Shown here in pieces: positions 7,472-16,765 of a stretch of 64,000 bases of DNA; position 1 is the first letter of the stretch, and every line of letters begins with the position of its first letter. The notes below the pieces were generated by a model. The model searched no databases. It had not been told where the DNA came from and saw only the letters and a program-made list of their open reading frames with translations. Both the position numbers and the translations under genes were made by a program. Location of the stretch: NCBI GenBank assembly GCA_019240655.1, contig JAFAXX010000132.1:1-64000 (forward strand). The letters are read 5' to 3'. This stretch comes from Solirubrobacterales bacterium. GTDB lineage: Bacteria > Actinomycetota > Thermoleophilia > Solirubrobacterales > Solirubrobacteraceae.

Positions 7472-9454
7472 GTGAGTATGACCGCCCCCACGGCGGCTTG
7501 CGATCGCTCGCGAAGGGACCTTGGTCGCGACGTGGAAAAGCGCGTCATGCGCGCGAGCCACGTCCGAAGCACCGATGGCGCCGAGGCGCTGACCCGCCGC
7601 GCCGCGCAGGTCCCCACCGGCTCGCCCGCCGCTCGCCGCGCCGGGCCGACAGTCCTCGGGCGCTACCGGCTTATCCGCAGGCTCGGCGCGGGTGGCTTCG
7701 GGGTCGTCTGGGAGGCACACGACGAGCGGCTCGAGCGCGAGGTAGCGGTCAAGGTGCTGCCCCGCGAGCGGGTGGTCGGCGGTCGCTTCGAGCGTGAGGC
7801 CAGGGCGGCCGCGCGCCTGGCCCATCCCGGCATAGTGACACTGTACGAGGCGGCGGTCGACGACGAGGGTGCGTACCTCGTCTCCGAGCTCGTGCGCGGC
7901 GACACGCTGGCGGCGTGGCTGGCCGAGGGAAGGCTGTCGGACCGGGACATCGTTGCGATCGGGATCGCACTATGCGATGCGCTCGAGCACGCCCACGCCC
8001 AGGGCGTCGTGCACCGTGACGTGAAGCCCTCGAACATCCTGGTGCCCGCACGGGCGGCCACCCCGGCGCAGGCCGCGAAGCTCACCGACTTCGGGGTGGC
8101 CCGTGTGGTCGGCGGCGACTCACTCACGCGTACCGGCGACGTGATCGGCACGATGGCCTACATGGCGCCCGAGCAGGCCGAGGGCCGGGAGGTCGGCGAC
8201 GTGGCCGACCTCTATTCCACCGCCCTGGTCCTCTACGAAGCGCTCACCGGCGTCAACCCCGTGCTCAGCGGGACGGTGGCCGTCCGCGCGCGCCGGCTCG
8301 GTGCCTACCTCCCGCCGCTTCGCCGTCAGCGGCGGGAGCTTCCGCGGGAGCTCGGCCACGCGATCGATCTGGCGCTCCGCCCGCGGCCCCGCGAACGCGG
8401 GACTCTGCCGGAGCTCCGCGCCGGCCTGGCGGCGTCACTCGAGCTGGTCGGCGACCGGCCGGGTGTGGTCTCCGGACCCTGGCCCGCGGCGACGCGGGTG
8501 CGCGAGGAGGTCCTCGCGGGCCTGGCCGAGCCGTCGTCTCAAGGGCAGTCCGATCGGCGATCGCCGGCTTTGCCGGGGTCGGATTCCGCGGGCTCGGGCC
8601 GTGGCCTGCTCGCCGCCCGGCCGCTCGTCGCAGAGTGGCCGGCTCGCGCGCTCGGCGCTGCGGCCTCCGCGGCCCTGATGGGATGGGTCGCGGCTCATCT
8701 GCTGTCGCCGGTGCCACTGGCATCGGGAGCGTTGGCGCTCCTTGCCGGGCTGCTCGTGCTGGCGCTTCCGCGGCTCGGCTGGCTGGGGGTGGTCCTCGGC
8801 GCCGGGGCGATCGCCGCCGCGCAGGGCTCGCCTGGCCTCACCGTGGTGCTCGTCGCGTTCGGACTCTTTCCGGTCGCTCTCGCCCCGCTGAGCCGCGACC
8901 TCCCGTGTGCGCTCCCGGCGCTCTGCCCGGCCCTCGGCGTGATCGGGCTGGCCGGCGCCTGGCCGGGGATGGTCGTCCACGCGGGCACGGCTTGGCGCCG
9001 AGCCACCCTCGCCGCGACGGGCTGGCTGTGGCTGCTGATCGCCGCGTCGCTGACCGGGCGCTCGCTCTATCTGCGCATCGAGCCGCCGTTGCCCTCCGCC
9101 AAGGCTTGGAGCTCCTCGCTGTCGGTCACCGCGCACCAGGTGCTGGCGCCTCTGCTCAGCCCCGGCCTGCTCGGGCCGGCGGCCGTCTGGGCCGCCGGCG
9201 CCGCCATCCTGCCGCTGCTGCGTCCCCGCCGGTTTTCGGCCCTCGACGCGATCGTGGTGCTCGCCTGGGCGGTCGCCGTGGCGGTCGGCACGGCGCTCGC
9301 CCTGCATGCCGGTGGCCGCGGGCACGGCGCCGTCCTGACCGGGCAAGGCTTCCTCGGTGCGCTCGGCGCCGCGGTGGCGGTGATCGTCCCACGTCGGGCT
9401 CGCGGGCGTCGGCCCGGCGGGCGCTCGGCCAACCCTGCGGCGGAACTTGCGTAG
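7472..9454 (+). CDS. Ser/Thr protein kinase with a polytopic membrane C-terminus
   Basis: The 660-residue protein has an eukaryotic-like kinase domain (residues about 65-325): glycine loop LGAGGFGVVWEA, VAVKVLPRE, HRDVKPSNIL, DFGVAR and YMAPEQ. All catalytic residues are present. The C-terminal 270 residues hold several hydrophobic helices instead of the usual single helix and sensor domain. GTG 7472 gives the longest frame; ATG 7478 or ATG 7550 are alternatives. It precedes the fhaA-pknB cluster on the same strand, where a second kinase (pknA) often lies in actinobacteria, so it may act with PstP and the FHA proteins. Confidence 0.88.
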   Translation: MSMTAPTAACDRSRRDLGRDVEKRVMRASHVRSTDGAEALTRRAAQVPTGSPAARRAGPTVLGRYRLIRRLGAGGFGVVWEAHDERLEREVAVKVLPRERVVGGRFEREARAAARLAHPGIVTLYEAAVDDEGAYLVSELVRGDTLAAWLAEGRLSDRDIVAIGIALCDALEHAHAQGVVHRDVKPSNILVPARAATPAQAAKLTDFGVARVVGGDSLTRTGDVIGTMAYMAPEQAEGREVGDVADLYSTALVLYEALTGVNPVLSGTVAVRARRLGAYLPPLRRQRRELPRELGHAIDLALRPRPRERGTLPELRAGLAASLELVGDRPGVVSGPWPAATRVREEVLAGLAEPSSQGQSDRRSPALPGSDSAGSGRGLLAARPLVAEWPARALGAAASAALMGWVAAHLLSPVPLASGALALLAGLLVLALPRLGWLGVVLGAGAIAAAQGSPGLTVVLVAFGLFPVALAPLSRDLPCALPALCPALGVIGLAGAWPGMVVHAGTAWRRATLAATGWLWLLIAASLTGRSLYLRIEPPLPSAKAWSSSLSVTAHQVLAPLLSPGLLGPAAVWAAGAAILPLLRPRRFSALDAIVVLAWAVAVAVGTALALHAGGRGHGAVLTGQGFLGALGAAVAVIVPRRARGRRPGGRSANPAAELA

Positions 9455-9513
9455 CATGGAAATTGCCCTGATTGGCCAGCGCTTATTGCCACGGGTATCG
9501 CAGTTGCCAAGCC

Positions 9514-10266
9514 ATGAGTGTCCTCAGAAACCTCGAGAGCAAGATCGCCGGACTCGTCGAAGGCACGTTCAGCCGCGCCTTTCGCTCCGAGGTCCGTCCG
9601 GTCGAGATCGCCCGCAAGCTCGCGCGCGAGATGGAGGAGCACAAGTCGCTTTCGCTCTCCCGCGCCTATGTGCCGAATGAGTATCGGGTGTTCCTCTCTC
9701 CCCGGGATCGCCAGCGCTTCGCCGACTACGAGCCGGCGCTGGCCGACGAGCTGGCCGGCTACCTGTTGGAGCACGCTCGCCGCGAGCGGCTGGTCCTGCT
9801 CGCGCGCCCGGTGATCGAGTTCGAGACCGATGACCGCTTGGGCCTCGGCGAGTTCGGCATCCAGACCGGTGTGGTCCGTGCCGATGACGCGCGCGGGTCG
9901 GTCGCAGAGCAGTCCGGCCGGACGATGATCTACAGCGCGGCCGGACGGGTGGCCGCGCCGCTTGAGGAACGCGCTCGCCCCCGCGCGCAGACCGCGCTTC
10001 TGCGGCTCGACGGCCGGCCGTTCGTGATCGGGCCGGCCGGCGCGACGCTTGGGCGCAGCCGTCAATGCGATGTGGTGCTCGACGATCCCAACGTCTCCCG
10101 CCAGCATGCGGAGATCCGCCCGCGGGGCGGCTCGTGGGTGCTGAGCGACCTCGGCTCGACCAACGGCTCGTCGGTCAACGGCCGCCGGATCAACGGTCCG
10201 GAGGTGCTGCGGCGCGGCGACGAGATCACGCTCGGGACGTCGGTCGTCGGTTTCGATCTGGAGTAG
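9514..10266 (+). CDS. fhaA: FhaA-like protein (DUF3662 and FHA domains)
   Basis: The 250-residue protein has an N-terminal DUF3662 domain (MSVLRNLESKIAGLVEGTFS) and a C-terminal FHA domain at about residues 165-248, with the phosphothreonine-binding pattern GRSRQCDVVLDD, SRQHAEI and GSTNGS. In mycobacteria FhaA binds phosphorylated MviN and links kinase signalling to lipid II export. ATG 9514 is used because homologues start at MSVLRN. It is 6 bases before fhaB and opens the conserved cell-wall signalling cluster. It is shorter than mycobacterial FhaA, which carries a long linker. Confidence 0.93.
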   Translation: MSVLRNLESKIAGLVEGTFSRAFRSEVRPVEIARKLAREMEEHKSLSLSRAYVPNEYRVFLSPRDRQRFADYEPALADELAGYLLEHARRERLVLLARPVIEFETDDRLGLGEFGIQTGVVRADDARGSVAEQSGRTMIYSAAGRVAAPLEERARPRAQTALLRLDGRPFVIGPAGATLGRSRQCDVVLDDPNVSRQHAEIRPRGGSWVLSDLGSTNGSSVNGRRINGPEVLRRGDEITLGTSVVGFDLE

Positions 10267-10272
10267 GGCCAG

Positions 10273-10767
10273 ATGCTCCAGCCTGTGTCGGTCGCCCTGA
10301 AGTTCGCGTTCCTCGCCGTCCTCTATCTCTTCCTCCTGTGGGTGGCGTGGAGCGCGCTGCGGGATCTTCGACGCGCCCGCGAAGACCTCGCGCTACCGTC
10401 GCAGTCGCCACCGCCCGGCGATGCGACGGGGATGTACGCTGCCGCCGACGGTCTGCTCGACGGTCACGACGCCGGCTTCGAGCCCCGCCTGCTCGTCGAA
10501 CGCGCGAGCGGGTACCAGTCCGGTGCTGCCTACGATCTCTCCCGCGGCGCTACCCTCGGCCGCGGCGATGTCGAGATCAAGCTCGATGATCCGTTCGCGT
10601 CCTCGCGCCATGCCCGCATCTCCCCCCAAGGTCACGTCTTCGTCATCGAGGATCTCGGATCGACGAACGGCACGTATCTGAACGACGAACCGTTGAACGG
10701 GCCGCAGCCGCTGCATCCTGGCGACCGGATCCGGATCGGCGACTCGGAGTTCTCCTATCTCCAATGA
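10273..10767 (+). CDS. fhaB: FhaB-like membrane-anchored FHA protein
   Basis: The 164-residue protein has an N-terminal membrane helix (residues about 8-27), a short linker, and an FHA domain at about residues 85-164 with TLGRGDVEIKLDD, SSRHARI and GSTNGTYLN. FhaB (FipA in mycobacteria) ties kinase phosphorylation to division and elongation complexes. It lies between fhaA and pstP in the standard actinobacterial order. Confidence 0.93.
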   Translation: MLQPVSVALKFAFLAVLYLFLLWVAWSALRDLRRAREDLALPSQSPPPGDATGMYAAADGLLDGHDAGFEPRLLVERASGYQSGAAYDLSRGATLGRGDVEIKLDDPFASSRHARISPQGHVFVIEDLGSTNGTYLNDEPLNGPQPLHPGDRIRIGDSEFSYLQ

Positions 10768-10790
10768 AGCTCGCGATCGACAGCTGACCC

Positions 10791-12017
10791 GTGCTCCGCG
10801 CCGCCGAGACCACCTGCAAAACCGACACCGGTCGCCAGCGCCGTGACAACGAGGACAGCGCGCTGGCGCGGGCGCCCGTGTTCGTCGTCGCCGACGGGAT
10901 GGGCGGCGCGCAGGCCGGCGAGGTCGCCTCGCGGATCGCGATCGAGGCCTTCGAGCACGGCCTTCCCGATTCCGGCAGCGAGGAGGAGCGGCTGGCCGAG
11001 CGCGTCCGCGAGGCCAACCGGCAGATCCACGAGCGCTCCCGGAGCGACCATGAGCGCGCCGGGATGGGCACTACGCTGACCGCGGCGTATCTCGGCGACG
11101 GTTCGCTGGCCATCGCGCACGTCGGCGACAGCCGGGCCTACATGCTCCGCGACGGGGTGCTTCGGCGCCTGACCCAGGACCATTCGCTCGTCGACGAGTT
11201 GGTCCGCCGGGGCAAGCTGACCGAGGAGCAGGCGGCCGAACACCCCCAGCGCTCGATCATCACCCGCGCGCTCGGGCCCGAGCCGGAGGTCGAGGTCGAC
11301 ACGTGGTCGTACCGCACGCAAGCGGGCGACGTTCTGTTGCTCTGCAGCGACGGGCTGACCTCGATGGTCTCAGAGGACCGCGTGGCCGAGATCCTGCTGG
11401 CGGCCGACACGCTCGACCGTGCCGCGGATCAGCTGATCGCCGAGGCCAACGAGGCGGGCGGCCGCGACAACATCACGGTTGTCCTCTTCCGGGTGGAGGA
11501 CGTCGGCCGTGACCGTCCCGCCGACGAGCAGACGACGATGGCCGTCGCCCCCGGGGCGCGCGCGGCCGCCGACGCGGGCGGCGCCAAGCGCGCGGGCTCG
11601 ACCGTCGCACTCGCTCCCGTCCCGACTCGGGTGCCGGCTCGCCCGCCGCTGGCCCGCGCCCAGGGTCGCTCCACGGCCGCGCCGGCGGGGCGGCGGCCGC
11701 CGCGCTACGCCAAGCCGCTGGCGGCAATCGTCGCGGTCGCGGTCGTGCTCTTCCTGATCGGCGGCGGGGGATATCTGGCCAGCCGCCAGCTTTACTTCAT
11801 CGGGACCAACTCGCAGGGCATCGTGACGATCTACCGGGGGCTGCCCTACGACCTCCCGGCGGGGATCCGCCTCTACGAGACCTACTACGTCTCCGGGGTG
11901 CCGGCCGCGCTCGTGCCCCACGATCGGCGCAGCGCGGTGTTCAACAACAATTTGCGCTCTGAGGCCAGCGCAACCAGCCTGGTTCACGCCCTGGAGCTGG
12001 GAGAGCTCAGTCGGTGA
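10791..12017 (+). CDS. pstP: PP2C-family Ser/Thr phosphatase PstP
   Basis: The 408-residue protein reverses phosphorylation by the clustered kinases. The N-terminal PP2C domain (residues 1-240) holds the metal-binding motifs RRDNEDSA, VVADGMGG, GDSRAYML, LLCSDGLTSM and GGRDNITVVLF. A disordered Ala/Pro/Arg linker, one membrane helix at about residues 306-326, and an external domain of about 80 residues follow. The start is GTG and the stop codon overlaps the rodA start by 4 bases (GTGA), indicating translational coupling. Confidence 0.95.
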   Translation: MLRAAETTCKTDTGRQRRDNEDSALARAPVFVVADGMGGAQAGEVASRIAIEAFEHGLPDSGSEEERLAERVREANRQIHERSRSDHERAGMGTTLTAAYLGDGSLAIAHVGDSRAYMLRDGVLRRLTQDHSLVDELVRRGKLTEEQAAEHPQRSIITRALGPEPEVEVDTWSYRTQAGDVLLLCSDGLTSMVSEDRVAEILLAADTLDRAADQLIAEANEAGGRDNITVVLFRVEDVGRDRPADEQTTMAVAPGARAAADAGGAKRAGSTVALAPVPTRVPARPPLARAQGRSTAAPAGRRPPRYAKPLAAIVAVAVVLFLIGGGGYLASRQLYFIGTNSQGIVTIYRGLPYDLPAGIRLYETYYVSGVPAALVPHDRRSAVFNNNLRSEASATSLVHALELGELSR

Positions 12018-13318
12018 GCGCGCGCAATCGCGAGCTGGTCGGGCTCATCCCGGCGTCGCTGCTGGTCACCGCGGGCTTCGCCGGCGTGTTCATCCAGCGC
12101 TCCGGTGCACTGTCCAACGTGTCGCTGACCTACGGCGCGATCTTCCTCGGGCTGTGCCTGGCCGGGCACGTGTTCATCCGCGTCACCCTTCCTCACGCCG
12201 ACCCCTACATGTTTCCGCTGGTCGCGCTGCTCTCGAGCTTCGGGATCGTGATGATCTACCGGATCAACGCCACCCTGGCGCGCCAGCAGGCGCAGTGGCT
12301 GGTCCTCGGACTGGTCCTGTTCGCGGCGACGATCATCTTCTTTCGCGACTACCGCAAGCTCGAGCGCTACCGGTACACGATCGTCGCGGTGTCGCTCGCG
12401 CTGTTGATGCTGCCGCGGGTGCCTGGCGTCGGCTACTCCGCCAACGGCGCCTACCTCGGCATCCACGTCCCGGGGCTGTTCGTGTTCCAGCCGGCCGAGT
12501 TCGCCAAGATCGGCCTGGTCATCTTCCTGGCCAGCTACCTGCGAGATACGCGCCAGGTACTGGTGATGGGGGCGCGGCGCGTCCTCGGCCTCACGCTTCC
12601 GCCACTGAAGCATCTCGGCCCCGTGCTGGTGATCTGGGGGATCGCGATGCTGATCCTGGTCGTGCTCCACGACATCGGCTCCTCACTCATGTTCTACGGG
12701 GGCCTGCTCGCGGTTCTCTACGTCGCCACCAACCGCGTCTCCTTCGTGGTCATCGGCCTGCTCGCCTTCGCGGCCGGCGCCTGGTACCTCGGGACGCACA
12801 TCGTCCACGTGCACGCGCGCGTCGAGACGTGGCTGCACCCGTTCGATCCGAGGCTCTACCACGCTCCTCTCGGCAGCTACCAGCTGGCAAACTCGATCTT
12901 CGCTCAGGCGGCCGGCGGTCTCTTCGGCCAGGGATTCGGCCAGGCGCAGCTGACCCTGCCGGGCGGCGGCTCGCTGTTGCCGGCGGCGCAGACGGACATG
13001 ATCTACGCGGTCATCACGAATGAGCTCGGGCTGTTCGGTGCGACGGCCGTGCTCGTGGCCTCGCTGCTGTTCATCGCCCGCGGCTTCAAGACGGCGCTGC
13101 TGGCGCGCGACTCGTTCTCGACGCTGCTGGCCTCGGGCCTGAGCGCGACACTCGCCCTGCAGGTGTTCGTGATAGTGGGCGGGGTAACTCGGGTGATCCC
13201 GCTGACCGGGGTCACGCTCCCGTTCGTTTCCTACGGCGGCTCCTCGATCGTGGCCAACTTCGTGCTGCTCGCGCTCCTGCTGCTGATCTCCGACCGGGCG
13301 CGACGGCCGGCGCGATGA
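12014..13318 (+). CDS. rodA: SEDS-family peptidoglycan polymerase RodA/FtsW
   Basis: This 434-residue polytopic protein has about ten to twelve membrane helices. SEDS proteins polymerise lipid II into glycan strands with a partner class B PBP, here the next gene. Family features include QPAEFAKIGLVIFLASYLRD, the region GGLFGQGFGQ, and the C-terminal PLTGVTLPFVSYGGSS loop. Cluster position with pbpA and pknB identifies it as the RodA rather than the dcw-cluster FtsW. Confidence 0.95.
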   Translation: MSARNRELVGLIPASLLVTAGFAGVFIQRSGALSNVSLTYGAIFLGLCLAGHVFIRVTLPHADPYMFPLVALLSSFGIVMIYRINATLARQQAQWLVLGLVLFAATIIFFRDYRKLERYRYTIVAVSLALLMLPRVPGVGYSANGAYLGIHVPGLFVFQPAEFAKIGLVIFLASYLRDTRQVLVMGARRVLGLTLPPLKHLGPVLVIWGIAMLILVVLHDIGSSLMFYGGLLAVLYVATNRVSFVVIGLLAFAAGAWYLGTHIVHVHARVETWLHPFDPRLYHAPLGSYQLANSIFAQAAGGLFGQGFGQAQLTLPGGGSLLPAAQTDMIYAVITNELGLFGATAVLVASLLFIARGFKTALLARDSFSTLLASGLSATLALQVFVIVGGVTRVIPLTGVTLPFVSYGGSSIVANFVLLALLLLISDRARRPAR

Positions 13319-14736
13319 GCACCCCGATCGTCCGGCTGTTCGTCCTCGTGATCCTGCTGTTCGTGCTGTTGTTCGTATGGACCTCGCGCTGGACCGTCCT
13401 CGAGGCCTCCTCGCTCAACCGCAACCCGCTCAATGTAAGGCCGTTGCTGGCCGAGCTGAAGGTCAAGGGTGGCCGCATCCTCGCCGCCGATGGCACCGTC
13501 CTGGCCAAGCCGATCCCAGGGCCGGGAGGCACGTGGCGGCGCGCGTATCCCACCGGCTTGCTGTTTGCCCAGCCGGTCGGGTATTCGATCGCCGCCCAGG
13601 GACGGAGCTCCGGGCTGGAGGCCTCGTGGGCGGCCCAGCTCCGCGGTGACCAGAGCGGGATCGGCTCGATCTTCGGTCAGCTGAATCCCAAGCCGGTGGG
13701 CAACGATGTCTATACGACGCTGGACCCGAAGGCCCAGAGGGTGGCCCAGCAGGCGCTCGGCGGCCAGCACGGCGCTGTTGTGGCGCTCGACCCGCGCACC
13801 GGCGCGGTCCTCGTGATGTACGCCAACCCGAGCTACGACGACAACCACCCGGACGCCACGGGACCGAACGTCTCGACGTTCAACCGCGCCACCGAGGGCG
13901 CCTATGCCCCCGGTTCGACGTTCAAGATCGTGACCGCGACCGCGGCCATCGACAGCGGCAAGTACACCGAGAGCTCGCTCGTCAACGGGAACTCACCGAT
14001 CACCGTCTCCGGAGTCCCGCTGGCCAACGACTTCAACCAGTCATGGGGCCCGGTCAACCTGATCGTGGCGATGACCAACTCGATCAACACGGTGTTCGCC
14101 CAACTCGCCGAGACAGTCGGCCGGCGCCCGATGACCGACTACATGAAACGCTTCGGCTTCTACGCCAAGCCCACCCTCGACTATCCGGCCAGCGAGCTGC
14201 GCGCAAGCCGCCCGTACTCGAGCAGTGGCCATGCGTATCCGCCTGGCAGCCCGAGTGAGGACATCGGCCGGATCGGCATCGGCCAGGGAGGGCTTCAGGT
14301 GACCCCGCTGCAGATGGCGATGGTCGCCGCTGCGGTGGCCAACGGCGGCAGGCTCATGACCCCACACCTGACCAGCCGCGTGGTCAATCCCGACGGCGCC
14401 ACGGTGCAGACGGTCAAGCCGACCGTCAACAGTCAGGTGATGTCGGCGGCCTCCGCCCGTCAGGTCACCCAGATGATGCAGAAGGTGGTCGAGGAGGGCA
14501 CTGGCAGCACGGTGCAGATCCCCGGGGTGACGATCGCCGGAAAGACCGGGACGGCCGAGATCGGGGCGTCGGGCTCCAACCTCACCCAGCCGTCGTTCGT
14601 TGCCTTTGCGCCGGTCCAGAGTCCCAAGGTGGCGATCGCGGTGATGGTCGACAGCTCGCATGGCGGCTTCGGCGCCACGGTGGCGGCGCCGATCGCGCGG
14701 GCCGTCCTGCAGACGCTGATCTCGGAGGGGCGCTGA
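13315..14736 (+). CDS. pbpA: Class B penicillin-binding protein (PbpA)
   Basis: The 473-residue transpeptidase cross-links peptidoglycan with RodA. It has an N-terminal membrane anchor (residues about 7-23), a short dimerisation/pedestal region, and the transpeptidase domain with Ser201 in GSTFK, Ser256-Ile-Asn258, and Lys410-Thr-Gly. ATG overlaps the rodA stop by 4 bases. Size and motif order match mycobacterial PbpA. Only one base separates its stop from pknB. Confidence 0.95.
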   Translation: MSTPIVRLFVLVILLFVLLFVWTSRWTVLEASSLNRNPLNVRPLLAELKVKGGRILAADGTVLAKPIPGPGGTWRRAYPTGLLFAQPVGYSIAAQGRSSGLEASWAAQLRGDQSGIGSIFGQLNPKPVGNDVYTTLDPKAQRVAQQALGGQHGAVVALDPRTGAVLVMYANPSYDDNHPDATGPNVSTFNRATEGAYAPGSTFKIVTATAAIDSGKYTESSLVNGNSPITVSGVPLANDFNQSWGPVNLIVAMTNSINTVFAQLAETVGRRPMTDYMKRFGFYAKPTLDYPASELRASRPYSSSGHAYPPGSPSEDIGRIGIGQGGLQVTPLQMAMVAAAVANGGRLMTPHLTSRVVNPDGATVQTVKPTVNSQVMSAASARQVTQMMQKVVEEGTGSTVQIPGVTIAGKTGTAEIGASGSNLTQPSFVAFAPVQSPKVAIAVMVDSSHGGFGATVAAPIARAVLQTLISEGR

Positions 14737-14737
14737 A

Positions 14738-16765
14738 ATGACCGAGACCGCGACCGGGACGATCATCGAGGGACGCTACAGGGTGCTCTACCGGCTCGGC
14801 AGCGGCGGCATGGCCGACGTCTACCTGGCCGAGGATCAACAGCTCGGCCGCAAGGTGGCGGTGAAGCTCCTGCATCGTCGATTCGCCGAGGACCCCGGCT
14901 TCGTCGAGCGCTTTCGGCGGGAGGCCCAGGCGGCCGCGGGGCTGCAGCATCCCAACGTGGTCGGCGTGTACGACCGCGGCTCATTCGACGACACCTACTT
15001 CATCGTGATGGAGTACCTCGCAGGCCGATCGCTCAAGCAGCTGATTCGCGAGGAGGCTCCGCTCGATCCGGTGCGGGCGATCGACCTGACCGTCCAGGTC
15101 CTTCAGGCCGCCCGCTTCGCCCACCGCCGTGGCGTCATCCACCGCGACCTCAAGCCGCACAACGTGATCGTCGACGACAACGGCCACGCCAAGGTGACCG
15201 ACTTCGGGATCGCGCGCGCGGGCGCCTCCGACATGACCGAGACGGGCTCGATCATGGGAACCGCCCAGTACCTGTCGCCTGAGCAGGCGCAGGGACTGGC
15301 GGTCAGCGCGCGCTCTGATCTGTACTCGGTCGGCGTCGTGCTCTACGAGCTTCTCACCGGGCGTGTGCCGTTCGACGCGGAGTCGGCGGTGACGATCGCG
15401 CTCAAGCACGTCTCGCAGACGCCGCTCGCTCCCAGCCGGCTGAACCCGAACGTACCGCCGGAGCTCGAGCAGGTCGTGATGTGGGCGCTGAACAAGAACC
15501 CCGAGGACCGCCCCGAGGATGCCGACGAGTTCATCTCGGCGCTCGCGCAGGTCAAGGCGTCGATCGTCGCCGGACGGCGTGGGGAGCGCACGAGCTCAAT
15601 CGCGGCGGTCGCGGTGGGCGGCCGCCCGATGGCGGCGATGGTGCCGGCGGCGCTGGCGCCCGTTGAGGTGCCGGCCGAAGAGCCGATCAACGGCGCGCCG
15701 GTGAGCGTGCCGGCGGGTGAGGCGCCGCCTCCGCACGACGCGCCTCGGCGTCGCCGGCCGTGGGCGGCGCTGTTGATCGTCCTGTTGCTCGCCGGCGCCG
15801 GGGTCGCCGCCTACCTGCTAACCCGGCCGGTCAAGGTGCTCGTGCCGACGGTGATCAACGAGCCGCTGGCGACGGCCAGCGCGCAGTTGCAGAACGCCGG
15901 CCTCAACGTCAGCACGGTCACCTACCCGAACGCCCACAGGGCCGGCACGGTCATCCGGCAGAGCCCTGAGGGCGGCGCGAAGCTGAGCGAGGGATCGACG
16001 GTGACCTTGACCGTCTCCTCGGGGCCCGGCAACGCGACTGTGCCCTCGGTCGAGGGCCTGACCGTCGCCCAGGCCCGGCAAGTGATCACCAGAGCGAACC
16101 TCGACACCGGGCGCGTCACCCACCAGTCGTCCGAGCAGATCCCCGAGGGTCAGGTGATCGGCACCGACCCCGCGGCCGGACAGACGCCGCCGGTCGGCAC
16201 CTCGGTCACCCTGATCGTGTCGTCGGGCAAGCCGCTGATACCGGTCCCCGACGTGACCGGCGAGTCCGCGGCGGCGGCCAAGGCGGACCTCCAGACCGAC
16301 GGCTTCGCGGTCGGCGGCGTCACGACCCAGGTCTCGAGCTCGGCCACCGCCGGCGACGTGCTCAGCCAGAGCCCGGCCGGCGGCACCCAGGCCACCTCGG
16401 GCACCACGGTCGATCTGGTCGTGGCCAAGGCGCCTCCGCCTCCTCCGCCGCCGCCGCCGGCCCCCATAACCGTGCCCGACGTGACCGGACAGACCGCGGC
16501 GGCCGCGGCCGCCACCCTGACCGCCGCCGGGTTCACGGTGACCCAGCAGACGCAGACCGTGATCAGGAAGAAGCGTGACGGCGTCGTCATCTCGCAGAAC
16601 CCGTCGGGCAATGCCACGGCCAAGAAGGGAACGGCGGTGACGATCGTGGTCGGTCAGTATCTGGGGCCGACGAGCACCACGACGAGCAGCAGCACGACGA
16701 GCGCCAGTACGACGAGCACGCCCGCGCCCGCGAGCTCCACGACCAGCCCCACGACCACCACGTGA
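14738..16765 (+). CDS. pknB: PASTA-domain Ser/Thr kinase PknB
   Basis: The 675-residue receptor kinase senses muropeptides or lipid II. The kinase domain spans residues about 12-275 (LGSGGMADVYLAED, VAVKLL, HRDLKPHNV, DFGIAR, QYLSPEQ). An Ala/Pro linker, one membrane helix near residues 343-363 and four external PASTA domains (about 367-430, 431-498, 499-566, 577-645) follow. A nine-proline run separates PASTA 3 and 4, and the protein ends in a Thr/Ser-rich tail. It sits in its standard place after pbpA and its stop overlaps the ddl start. Confidence 0.96.
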   Translation: MTETATGTIIEGRYRVLYRLGSGGMADVYLAEDQQLGRKVAVKLLHRRFAEDPGFVERFRREAQAAAGLQHPNVVGVYDRGSFDDTYFIVMEYLAGRSLKQLIREEAPLDPVRAIDLTVQVLQAARFAHRRGVIHRDLKPHNVIVDDNGHAKVTDFGIARAGASDMTETGSIMGTAQYLSPEQAQGLAVSARSDLYSVGVVLYELLTGRVPFDAESAVTIALKHVSQTPLAPSRLNPNVPPELEQVVMWALNKNPEDRPEDADEFISALAQVKASIVAGRRGERTSSIAAVAVGGRPMAAMVPAALAPVEVPAEEPINGAPVSVPAGEAPPPHDAPRRRRPWAALLIVLLLAGAGVAAYLLTRPVKVLVPTVINEPLATASAQLQNAGLNVSTVTYPNAHRAGTVIRQSPEGGAKLSEGSTVTLTVSSGPGNATVPSVEGLTVAQARQVITRANLDTGRVTHQSSEQIPEGQVIGTDPAAGQTPPVGTSVTLIVSSGKPLIPVPDVTGESAAAAKADLQTDGFAVGGVTTQVSSSATAGDVLSQSPAGGTQATSGTTVDLVVAKAPPPPPPPPPAPITVPDVTGQTAAAAAATLTAAGFTVTQQTQTVIRKKRDGVVISQNPSGNATAKKGTAVTIVVGQYLGPTSTTTSSSTTSASTTSTPAPASSTTSPTTTT

